DNA of 43,137 nt, taken from NCBI GenBank assembly GCA_002395405.1, contig DGWX01000001.1:9711-52847 (forward strand), in the 5' to 3' direction. This stretch comes from Christensenella sp. UBA4247 (lineage in GTDB: Bacteria > Bacillota > Clostridia > Christensenellales > CAG-1252). The notes beneath the pieces are model-generated. The model was not told the origin of the DNA. It saw only the letters and a list, made by a program, of their open reading frames with translations, and ran no database searches. Shown piece by piece: positions 16,131 through 22,262 of the stretch (its first letter is position 1; the number at the start of each line of letters is the position of its first letter). Position numbers and translations under genes: made by a program.

Positions 16131-16919
16131 ATGCCGAGACATTTTTCGCACTATTATTTTTCTCAAAAACTCGTTGCGGACGCTTCTTACGCGATCTCCG
16201 CTATCGTAAAACTGTATCCGGACGCATACCTGCTCGGATCGTTCGGCGCCGATCTCTTTGCCGATAAAGAGCATAAAAAGCGCCTTGCGGACGCAGACCC
16301 CGTTCAATTTTTCGGCGTTACGGCGCGCAATATTTTTACGAACGGATCCAAATGCCGCCTCGCTTATATGCTCGGCTTTACCTCTCATTACGCCCTCGAA
16401 AGGGCGGGGAATCCCTTCGTCCATTATTTTGCCGCAAACGGCGTTCGGGGATATTACGGCGGGAAAAGCGAAACGAGGAGCGAAGAGGATATCGAGATCG
16501 GGATCGACCGCCATTTGATCCGCGATTATCTCGGAACGGCGAAAGCGCTTTCCCTCGTTCAGGGGATCAGCGTTCGTAAGCCGGTTTTGGAAGAGATCGC
16601 CGCTTTTTATGTGGACGTTATAAACGACCTCGCGGACGTGTATTTGAATTATCGGAAAACGCTTTCTCTTCTTTCGAGCGTAAAGGCGGATATGCCATTG
16701 TCCGAGGGGCTCGGGCGGATCGATTATATGAACCGTGAACACCGCGAATGGCGCGCATATACGGGCGAAGTAACCTCGCTTTCTTTCGACGAATTGATGG
16801 ACGAACAGCGGATAGTTGCTTACGACCTTTTGGAAGAATATATGAAGATGGCGCGTAGCAATAAGCAAACGGACGAATCCAAATTCGGCTATACCGCGTC
16901 GGGCAATCCCAATATTTGA
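16131..16919 (+). CDS. Zinc-dependent phospholipase C-like protein
   Basis: A 262-residue protein resembling the PF00882 (Zn_dep_PLPC) group common in Clostridia. Supporting features are an N-terminal histidine pair (MPRHFSHYYFSQKL), LLGSFGADLFADKE, then AYMLGFTSHYALERAGNPFVHYF and IGIDRHLIRDYL, which provide His/Asp residues of a metal site. There is no signal peptide, so it may act in the cytoplasm and need not be a toxin-like lipase. It starts 2 bp after the PHP gene stop and is the last gene of the kinase operon. Confidence 0.68.
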   Translation: MPRHFSHYYFSQKLVADASYAISAIVKLYPDAYLLGSFGADLFADKEHKKRLADADPVQFFGVTARNIFTNGSKCRLAYMLGFTSHYALERAGNPFVHYFAANGVRGYYGGKSETRSEEDIEIGIDRHLIRDYLGTAKALSLVQGISVRKPVLEEIAAFYVDVINDLADVYLNYRKTLSLLSSVKADMPLSEGLGRIDYMNREHREWRAYTGEVTSLSFDELMDEQRIVAYDLLEEYMKMARSNKQTDESKFGYTASGNPNI

Positions 16920-16965
16920 GTTTTTGTTTTTCAGCTTGGTTTTCTTGCCGCTTCGCAAGTATTTT

Positions 16966-17188
16966 ATAACTCGCGATACGCTCGACTTCGACTTTCTATA
17001 ATTCGCGATACGCTCGACTCCGCATTCTTTCGAACGCTCCGCTCGGTATGACAATCTATAACTGTCATTTCGTACCGTAGGTCCGCGTAGAGGCGGAGCC
17101 TCATAGCGCTGCACCCGACCCACAATCGTTATAATAATTCGCGATACACTCGACTTCGCATTCTTTCGAATGCTCCGCTCGGTATGAC
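16966..17188. repeat. Dispersed intergenic repeat, two 55 bp copies plus a partial copy
   Basis: Copies at 16998-17052 and 17134-17188 are both 55 bp and differ at three positions; 16966-16997 is a shortened copy of the same unit. Each full copy begins ATAATTCGCGATAC, contains a GCATTC-TTTC-GAATGC hairpin (exact in the second copy) and ends CGGTATGAC. A GTCATTTCG motif follows each full copy, as in REP-like elements that flank TGTCAT. The intervening 17053-17133 shows no gene. Confidence 0.8.
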
Positions 17189-17214
17189 TTTTTTTATTGT
17201 CATTTCGAGCCTGC

Positions 17215-17317
17215 CGAGAAATCGCCGATTATTCTTTCCTTCCTTGACCGACTTTATCCATATCGCTTGTCGAGAAATCGCCGATTACTCTTTCTTTCCC
17301 TGACTGCCTTTATCCAT
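17215..17317. repeat. Tandem duplication, 47 bp unit with 56 bp period
   Basis: 17215-17261 and 17271-17317 share CGAGAAATCGCCGATTA...TTTATCCAT with a few differences, separated by 9 bp. It lies next to the REP-like copies, between the phospholipase-like and amidase genes. With only two units it is not a CRISPR array. Confidence 0.78.
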
Positions 17318-17367
17318 TCGTTCCGTTGCGCCCCGCCGAAACGGTTTTTTGTTGCATTTTCTTTTTT

Positions 17368-18072
17368 CTACGCTTCGCTCAAATACCGCTCGATCGCTTT
17401 TTGTATTTCGATCGCAAGGCGAAGCCGATAATTCGGATCGGTGATCAGCGCTTCGTCTAAGGGGCTGGAGAGAAACGCGCATTCGATGATGATCGAGGGT
17501 GCGCCGCTGCATTGCGCGATAAAGTAATCTCCTTTTAAGGGAGAAAAACCCCTGCCGAGAGTGGGCTCGTTCATAACGGCGTTTAATTGCTTTTGCATAA
17601 GAGAAGCGAACGCTTCCGAATGATCCGTTGAATAAAAAACCTGGATCCCTCGCCTGGACGCGTCCTCGTATCGATTCATATGCAAGCTGATTACGAGCTT
17701 CGGATCCGCTTTTTCGATGATCCTTTTGCGCGCCGCCATATCTTCCTTTTTATTGTATGCGCCCGAAACGAGAGCTTCTTCCGAAACACGCGTTTGAACC
17801 GCTTTGAATCCGGCGGAGGAGAGAAGTTCTCCGAGGGTCAGCGCCATTTTTAAGTTCAGATCGCTCTCTTTTACGCCCGTTTTCGCGCCCGTTACGCCGG
17901 GATCGGCGCCGCCGTGTCCCGCGTCTAAAACCACCGTAAGGCGCGGCGCTTGGGAAAACGCCCTCCGGCTTCCTCCGTTTGCGGCGAGAACGAGGGCGGG
18001 GGTCAGGGCGGCGATCAAAGCGAGGATCGCTCCTGCGCATAAAAGGCTATTGAATCGAACGACCTTAAACAT
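17368..18072 (-). CDS. N-acetylmuramoyl-L-alanine amidase (CwlD/AmiC type)
   Basis: A zinc amidase that cleaves the bond between N-acetylmuramic acid and the stem peptide. The 234 residues have an N-terminal membrane/signal segment (about 9-31) and an Amidase_3 domain. Its ligands are visible: H53 in LDAGHGGADPG, E69 in GVKESDLN, H131 in SLHMNRYEDAS, and catalytic E197 in IIIECAFLS. ATG 18072 is chosen for the AAAGGAG SD. A longer in-frame start would run through the DnaA boxes. In a spore former a CwlD-like role in cortex muramic-lactam formation is plausible, not shown. Confidence 0.9.
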   Translation of the reverse strand: MFKVVRFNSLLCAGAILALIAALTPALVLAANGGSRRAFSQAPRLTVVLDAGHGGADPGVTGAKTGVKESDLNLKMALTLGELLSSAGFKAVQTRVSEEALVSGAYNKKEDMAARKRIIEKADPKLVISLHMNRYEDASRRGIQVFYSTDHSEAFASLMQKQLNAVMNEPTLGRGFSPLKGDYFIAQCSGAPSIIIECAFLSSPLDEALITDPNYRLRLAIEIQKAIERYLSEA

Positions 18073-18143
18073 ATTTCGCGCTCCTTTTCCGAAATTCGAC
18101 ATTTTTATGCGTAAAAAAATACAAAAATGAATAAGTAATCCAC

Positions 18144-18183
18144 TTATCCACAAAGTTATCCACATTTTTTGCGGTTATGCACA
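18144..18183 (+). promoter_or_regulatory. Cluster of three DnaA boxes
   Basis: TTATCCACA occurs twice as an exact consensus (18144-18152, 18156-18164) and TTATGCACA once (18175-18183), all in the same orientation and followed by A-rich DNA. It lies between the amidase and the XRE genes. It may be a DnaA-titrating or DnaA-regulated site. No dnaA or dnaN is near, so an origin is not claimed. Confidence 0.7.
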
Positions 18184-18271
18184 TAGAAATTCCCCTTTCG
18201 AATGAATCTTATTCGAAACGGGTTTCGGATAGAACGAAAAAAAAGAAAAGAGAAAGAAAAACAAAAAGCGG

Positions 18272-18478
18272 TCAGTAGCTTTGCCGCCCGAGAAGATAGT
18301 CCACCGTTACGGAAAAGAGATCGGCAAGGCGGCAGAGCGCGCTGAAATCGCATTCGCGTTTCCCGCTTTCCCAATAAGAGATCAATCGGACGGATACGTT
18401 CATCTTTTGCGCAAGATCGGCGCGAGTCATCCCGGCTTCCAAGCGTAATTCTCTGACCCTCTCGGCAAATTTAATCAT
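18272..18478 (-). CDS. Small XRE regulator (XRE2), 68 aa, internal start in the same frame
   Basis: ATG 18478 starts a compact 68-residue protein that is one complete Cro/C1 helix-turn-helix: KFAERVRELRLEAGMTRADL, MNVSVRLISYWESGKRECDF and LADLFSVTVDYLLGRQSY. It has its own -10 (TATAGT, 18485-18490), exactly six bases upstream and overlapping a palindromic operator, and no SD, so it looks leaderless and autoregulated. The operator pair and spacings copy those of XRE1. I favour this as a separate gene over a domain of the longer frame. Confidence 0.75.
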   Translation of the reverse strand: MIKFAERVRELRLEAGMTRADLAQKMNVSVRLISYWESGKRECDFSALCRLADLFSVTVDYLLGRQSY

Positions 18479-18877
18479 AGCTTTACTATAGAACAAAAAG
18501 TTCCGAAAGCCTTGACTTGGAACAAAATGTTCCATATAATAAACGCGGGAAGCGGAGCGCCGCTTTTCAAACGAGCAAAGGGAAGAAGGCTTTATAAATC
18601 CCTTCAAACGCGCGGGCGAATCGCAATAACAAAAGCGTTCGGCTGCCTGAATGCCTTGATAACGATCGAGACCCAAAAGATAATCCGCGGAAACTTTGAA
18701 TAAAGAGCAGATCAAATAGATTTGCTCGGCATTCGGGGATGAGCGCCCTTTCTCCCAAAGGGAGACGGTATCTTGCGAAACCGAAAGAGTCTCGCCCATT
18801 GCCGATTGGGTAAGATTCGCTTCTGTTTGGATCTCCTTGATCCGATCCGATATGCAGAGTTTCAGCGTTTCCTTCAT
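18272..18877 (-). CDS. XRE regulator (XRE1) whose frame continues into a second XRE domain
   Basis: From ATG 18877 the first 75 residues are a clear Cro/C1 helix-turn-helix (RIKEIQTEANLTQSAMGETL, VSQDTVSLWEKGRSSPNAEQ, then FKVSADYLLGLDRY). The next 58 residues (Cys/Arg/Ser-rich) look like translated non-coding DNA and cover the promoter and operators of XRE2. The frame then enters a second complete XRE domain without a stop, 201 residues in total. Either it makes a double-HTH protein or the first gene has lost its stop codon. The -10 TACAAT (18884-18889) ends six bases before the ATG. AGGA directly before the ATG is too close for a normal SD. Confidence 0.6.
   Translation of the reverse strand: MKETLKLCISDRIKEIQTEANLTQSAMGETLSVSQDTVSLWEKGRSSPNAEQIYLICSLFKVSADYLLGLDRYQGIQAAERFCYCDSPARLKGFIKPSSLCSFEKRRSASRVYYMEHFVPSQGFRNFLFYSKAMIKFAERVRELRLEAGMTRADLAQKMNVSVRLISYWESGKRECDFSALCRLADLFSVTVDYLLGRQSY
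18485..18540. promoter_or_regulatory. XRE2 divergent promoter/operator cassette
   Basis: Operator A, AGAAC-AAAAA-GTTCC (18490-18504), abuts the minus -10 TATAGT of XRE2. Operator B, GGAAC-AAAAT-GTTCC (18519-18533, perfect), sits inside the 17 bp spacer of a plus-strand promoter with TTGACT (18512-18517) and TATAAT (18535-18540). The centres (18497, 18526) are 29 bp apart. The plus promoter points into the XRE1 coding region, antisense, with no gene of its own directly downstream. Repressor binding to B should block it, and binding to A should block XRE2 itself. Confidence 0.72.
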
Positions 18878-18883
18878 TCCTGT

Positions 18884-18940
18884 ATTGTACGAAGATTTTT
18901 CGTTTTAATATTGACTTACGAGAAATCCTCGTAATAATAT
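18884..18940. promoter_or_regulatory. XRE1 divergent promoter/operator cassette
   Basis: Operator O2, ACGAA-GATTT-TTCGT (18889-18903, perfect), abuts the minus -10 TACAAT of XRE1. Operator O1, TTACGAG-AAATC-CTCGTAA (18916-18934, perfect 7 bp arms), fills the spacer of the plus promoter TTGACT (18911-18916), 18 bp, TAATAT (18935-18940) that serves the 680-residue protein gene. The centres (18896, 18925) are 29 bp apart. O1 and O2 share an ACGA-N7-TCGT core, consistent with one repressor. Confidence 0.75.
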
Positions 18941-18970
18941 AAAACAAAATAAGCAAAAGGGGAAAAAGCT

Positions 18971-21013
18971 ATGAAATGTCCGAAGTGCGCAGGCGAACTG
19001 CGCGAAGAGAACGAACTTTTGGTTTGCGATTCTTGCGGCGCAATCTATCCGAAAGGAGTCGAAACGCCTGCGGAAGGAAAGGATTCGGTGGAAGTTCGCC
19101 CGGCGGCGCAAAAGAGCGAAGAGCAGCTGCGCATCGAATTGCTCGAGCGGAGGCTTGCGGAAATGGAAGCGAAACAAACGGCGGGGAAGGCTTCTCCCGC
19201 TTCTTCCGCAAAAGATAAAATTAAGAAATTCTTTCAGTCGATCCCCTCTTTTATTCGCTCGCATAAGAAGGCGGCGGCGTTTTCCGCATTTGGCTTGCTC
19301 GCGGTAATTTTGATCATCGTTCTTTGCACGTCTCTTTGCGGCGTAAGGGGCGTGTACGTCAATAAGGCGAACGCAGAAGATTATTACGTGTTCTCCTCCG
19401 GTTCCTATATCGCGGTTTCAAACCTCGGCGGAGAGGATATGGAAGAGAAGGGCAAATGGAAAGCATCCGGCGGGAAAATTACCTTTACGGTAAAAGACGA
19501 GATGTTTGGAAAAATCAGCGAATCCTTCGACTTCAAAAAGAGCAAGGATAACGATTTGATCGAGATAGACGGAACGCAGTACGAAAGAGTCGCCCGCTCG
19601 ATCAAGAGCAAAGTGAAAATTACGCTGGACGCAAACGGCGGCGAGGGCGGCATCCATAAGAAGATCCGAATCGGCTCTAAGATCGAAGTAAAGGAGCCTA
19701 CCCGAGAAGGGTTCGTTTTCCTCGGCTATGCAAATTCGGAAGGCGAATTTTTCAACGATTACGAGCGCATTTGGAAGAGCGCAAGTTACAAAGCGAAATG
19801 GCGGTGCGTGGAGCATCCGGAAAGCGCGATCCAAGAGAAGGTTTTGAAAGAGGCAACTTGCGGCTCGGACGGTTTGCGCGGGCGCGTTTGCTCCGTCTGC
19901 GAATGCGTCGTTTCCTCCGAGATCATTCCCGCAACGGGAGAGCATGCTTACGGTGAATGGAAAACAGTCGTCGCCGCGACTTGTACGGAAGACGGCGAAA
20001 TGCAAGGCACTTGCGCCGTTTGCGGAATAAAGGAATCCGAGAGCATTCCCGCAACCGGACATTACTATGACGTTCTTACGAAAAAATGCGTCGGGTGCGA
20101 CCAAACAGTTTCGTCTTTTGCAGAAAACACGATGATCGCTTTCGGTTTATATCCGCAAACAAAAGTGACCGATCGCTCTCTTACGAGCGCATTGGACGCG
20201 GCGGCGGGCACCTTGCCGACCTCAAGCAACAGCCGAGCTTGGACATCCTACAGATATTATAACGACGGTTCTATCTCGAACTATATGTGGTACATTGACC
20301 TTGAGCAGGGTGGCGAGAAGTACCGCGGCGTGTACTTCACGTCGTACAGACCGTACGACTCGTTGTTACAAAATAGTTCCGCGAGTAACAGCCTTCAAGA
20401 CGACAACGGCTACAATACGTCCACCGTCTATTGGTTCAAGTACGAGCCCATCAAGTGGCGCATCCTGTCGGAAGCGAACGGCGAAGCCCTGATCCTCTGC
20501 GAGAGCATCATCGACAGCCAAGAGTATTACAACAGCACAAATAGTCGTACGATCGACGGTCAAACGGTTTATCCAAGCAACTATGAGTACAGTAATATTC
20601 GCGCTTGGCTGAACGACACCTTCTACAATACGGCGTTCAATGATCTCCAGAAGCAGATCATCCTGCTGACCACGGTGGATAACAGCGCGCGCAGCACCAA
20701 CAACACCGAGGATTATGTCTTCCTTCTCAGCGAACAAGAAGTAACGAACAGCGCCTACGGCTTTGATAGTAGCTACAGTATCTACGATTCCGCCCGTGGG
20801 AAGATAACCACCGACTATGCCAAGTCGCAAGGCGCGTTTACATATACGAGGTTGGGCTTCGTGGGTAACGGTTATTGGTGGCTTCGTTCGCCGAGCTATA
20901 ACTATAGTAACCGCGTGCGTCGCGTGGACTACTATGGTAGCGCCTTTGACTACGACTATGTGTGCGTCTCGGACTACGGCGTTGTCCCCGCTTTGAAAAT
21001 TAAGTTGGATTGA
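18971..21013 (+). CDS. Membrane-anchored modular protein: zinc ribbon, TM, InlB-like repeat, DUF6273/C-lectin-like C-terminus
   Basis: The 680-residue protein has these parts in order: a four-cysteine zinc ribbon (C3, C6, C19, C22); a short coiled coil (about 48-70); one TM helix (about 101-122); a beta segment; an InlB/Flg_new-like repeat (about 213-277, VKITLDANGGEGG, PTREGFVFLGY); two Cys-pair repeats ending IIPATGEH / SIPATGHY (about 279-380); and a C-terminal domain (about 385-680) with FGLYPQTKV, YEPIKWRILSE, IRAWLNDTFY, YWWLRSPS and GVVPALKIKL, as in DUF6273 / C-type-lectin-like folds. The zinc ribbon should be cytoplasmic and the rest outside. Codon use changes near 20.14 kb. A GGGGA SD precedes ATG 18971. 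The gene is controlled by the XRE1 cassette. Confidence 0.78.
   Translation: MKCPKCAGELREENELLVCDSCGAIYPKGVETPAEGKDSVEVRPAAQKSEEQLRIELLERRLAEMEAKQTAGKASPASSAKDKIKKFFQSIPSFIRSHKKAAAFSAFGLLAVILIIVLCTSLCGVRGVYVNKANAEDYYVFSSGSYIAVSNLGGEDMEEKGKWKASGGKITFTVKDEMFGKISESFDFKKSKDNDLIEIDGTQYERVARSIKSKVKITLDANGGEGGIHKKIRIGSKIEVKEPTREGFVFLGYANSEGEFFNDYERIWKSASYKAKWRCVEHPESAIQEKVLKEATCGSDGLRGRVCSVCECVVSSEIIPATGEHAYGEWKTVVAATCTEDGEMQGTCAVCGIKESESIPATGHYYDVLTKKCVGCDQTVSSFAENTMIAFGLYPQTKVTDRSLTSALDAAAGTLPTSSNSRAWTSYRYYNDGSISNYMWYIDLEQGGEKYRGVYFTSYRPYDSLLQNSSASNSLQDDNGYNTSTVYWFKYEPIKWRILSEANGEALILCESIIDSQEYYNSTNSRTIDGQTVYPSNYEYSNIRAWLNDTFYNTAFNDLQKQIILLTTVDNSARSTNNTEDYVFLLSEQEVTNSAYGFDSSYSIYDSARGKITTDYAKSQGAFTYTRLGFVGNGYWWLRSPSYNYSNRVRRVDYYGSAFDYDYVCVSDYGVVPALKIKLD
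20867..20996 (+). other. Candidate hypervariable region (DGR-type VR)
   Basis: Codons from 20894 to 20980 (residues 642-670) read S-Y-N-Y-S-N-R...D-Y-Y-G-S-A-F-D-Y-D-Y. Twenty-five of 29 end in C or T, the pattern expected if AAY codons in a template were randomised at adenines. The stretch is flanked by constant-looking YWWLRSP and GVVPALKIKL. In known diversity-generating retroelements the VR sits at this place of a C-type-lectin fold. No reverse transcriptase or template repeat was found here, so the assignment is inferred. Confidence 0.42.
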
Positions 21014-21046
21014 TCGGGCGGGGCGTACAGTTCGGAGAATCAAATA

Positions 21047-21080
21047 AGGGATGGAGAAATCTCCGTCCCTTTTTCTTTTT
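21047..21080 (+). terminator. Terminator of the 680-residue protein gene
   Basis: AGGGATGGAGA (21047-21057) pairs with TCTCCGTCCCT (21060-21070) with one G-T pair and a very short loop, followed by TTTTCTTTTT. Confidence 0.85.
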
Positions 21081-21098
21081 CGATCGGCGGAGTTTTCT

Positions 21099-21127
21099 TT
21101 GCTTTTTCTTTGGAACTATACTATAAT
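21099..21127 (+). promoter_or_regulatory. Promoter of mrnC-rlmB
   Basis: TTGCTT (21099-21104), 17 bp spacer, TATAAT (21122-21127). Confidence 0.65.
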
Positions 21128-21145
21128 AAAGAGCGGTAGTTCGGT

Positions 21146-21538
21146 ATGATGAAAGCTCCCTTGGATAAAAATAAAGTAAAGCAGATGAATCCGCTCGTTT
21201 TGTCTTTCGTGGGAGACGCGGTGGAAACGCTTCGCGTCCGCACCCGCCTCGCGCTCGAAAGCTCCGAAAAGGCGCACGCTTTGCATCTTAAAACCTCCGC
21301 TCTCGTAAACGCGAAAGCGCAATCCGAGCAGGTGGAAAAGATCTTATCTTGCCTGACGGAGGAAGAAGGGGAGATCTATCATCGCGCGAGAAACAGCAAG
21401 AATCATCATCACGCGAAAAACTATTCGGTTTCCGATTATCGCCGCGCGAGCGGGCTGGAAGCGGTGATCGGATATTTATATCTTTCGGGCGAAGAAGAAA
21501 GGCTTTCGGAGCTTTTCGATAAAATGGAGAACGTATGA
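21146..21538 (+). CDS. mrnC: Mini-ribonuclease III
   Basis: A 130-residue RNase III catalytic domain without a dsRNA-binding domain; it trims 23S rRNA precursor in Bacillus. The family start (NPLVLSFVGDAVETLRVRTRL, with the GDAV signature) and the C-terminal RRASGLEAVIGYLYLSGEEERL with catalytic Glu are present. Two ATGs (21146, 21149) are possible; the SD is weak (GAGCGG). It overlaps rlmB by 4 bp, the usual arrangement of these two rRNA-processing genes in Bacillota. Confidence 0.93.
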   Translation: MMKAPLDKNKVKQMNPLVLSFVGDAVETLRVRTRLALESSEKAHALHLKTSALVNAKAQSEQVEKILSCLTEEEGEIYHRARNSKNHHHAKNYSVSDYRRASGLEAVIGYLYLSGEEERLSELFDKMENV

Positions 21539-22254
21539 TAGTAGAAGGGAAAAACGCGGTAAAGGAACTGATCAAATCGGGCAGAACGATCGACAAGATC
21601 TGCGTGTTGAAAGGCGATAAAGCGGCGGAATCGCTCGCGCTGCAAGCGAAGGAAGCGGGCGCGAAAGCCGTGTTTTGCTCGCGCGAAAATTTGGATAGGC
21701 TGTCCTTTTCCAAAAAGCATCAGGGCGTTCTCGCTTATACGACGGAATTTTCGTACAGCGATCTGTCCGAGATCCTCGAAGAGAAGGAAGAAGGAAATCG
21801 CCTCGTCGTTATTTTAGACGGCGTGGAGGATCCGCACAATCTCGGGAGCATTTTAAGAAGCGCGGAATGTCTCGGGGCGGCGGGCGTCGTAATCGGGAAA
21901 CACCGTTCGGTTTCGGTAAACGAAACGGTCGTAAAAACCGCGTGCGGCGCGGAAGAGTACGTAAAGGTTGCCCGCGTAACGAATATAAACGACGCGATCC
22001 GTACTTTGAAAGAGAACTTTTTCAAAGTATATGCGATGGATATGAGCGGGAAGGATCTTTTCGCCGCCGATCTTTCGGGCGACGTGGCGCTCGTACTCGG
22101 CAGCGAGGGAAACGGCGTGTCCGCCTTGGCGAAAAAGCTCTCGGACGGCGCGGTCAGGATCCCGATGATGGGCGAGATCGACAGTATGAACGTGTCCGTG
22201 GCGGCGGGTATCGGAATGTATGAATACGCGCGCAGAAGGGGCGCGGGGAAATAA
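21535..22254 (+). CDS. rlmB: 23S rRNA (guanosine-2251-2'-O)-methyltransferase / TrmH-family SPOUT enzyme
   Basis: The 239 residues have an N-terminal substrate-binding domain (VEGKNAVKELIKSGRTIDKI) and a SPOUT methyltransferase domain with the three TrmH motifs: DPHNLGSILRSAE, LGSEGNGVS and IPMMGEIDSMNVSVAAGI. The enzyme methylates the ribose of a 23S rRNA guanosine with S-adenosylmethionine. RlmB and the close YacO-type homologues are hard to separate by eye; the mrnC neighbourhood supports rlmB. The start codon lies in an ATGA overlap with mrnC. Confidence 0.9.
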   Translation: MIVEGKNAVKELIKSGRTIDKICVLKGDKAAESLALQAKEAGAKAVFCSRENLDRLSFSKKHQGVLAYTTEFSYSDLSEILEEKEEGNRLVVILDGVEDPHNLGSILRSAECLGAAGVVIGKHRSVSVNETVVKTACGAEEYVKVARVTNINDAIRTLKENFFKVYAMDMSGKDLFAADLSGDVALVLGSEGNGVSALAKKLSDGAVRIPMMGEIDSMNVSVAAGIGMYEYARRRGAGK

Positions 22255-22262
22255 AAGAGGGA

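Noticed and set aside
17215..17317. CRISPR array
   Set aside because: Only two units, a 9 bp gap and no cas genes.
18072..18165. Longer amidase start reading through the DnaA boxes
   Set aside because: No SD; ATG 18072 has AAAGGAG and gives a normal signal segment.
18100..18260. Chromosomal origin (oriC)
   Set aside because: Only three boxes, no dnaA/dnaN/rpmH neighbourhood and no clear unwinding element; skew cannot be judged from one window.
18490..18533. GGAAC...GTTCC palindromes as LexA (SOS) boxes
   Set aside because: The Bacillota LexA box is GAAC-N4-GTTC. Here the spacing is five, and the elements sit next to an XRE gene with geometry copied in a second cassette, so XRE operators are the better reading.
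20876..20996. Template repeat or reverse transcriptase of a DGR in this window
   Set aside because: I looked for a second copy of the TGGTGGCTTCGTTCGCCG context and for a YxDD-type reverse transcriptase and saw neither.
19405..21043. Minus-strand frames within the 680-residue protein gene (for example 20366-21043)
   Set aside because: Shadows without promoter or SD; the plus frame carries clear domain signatures.
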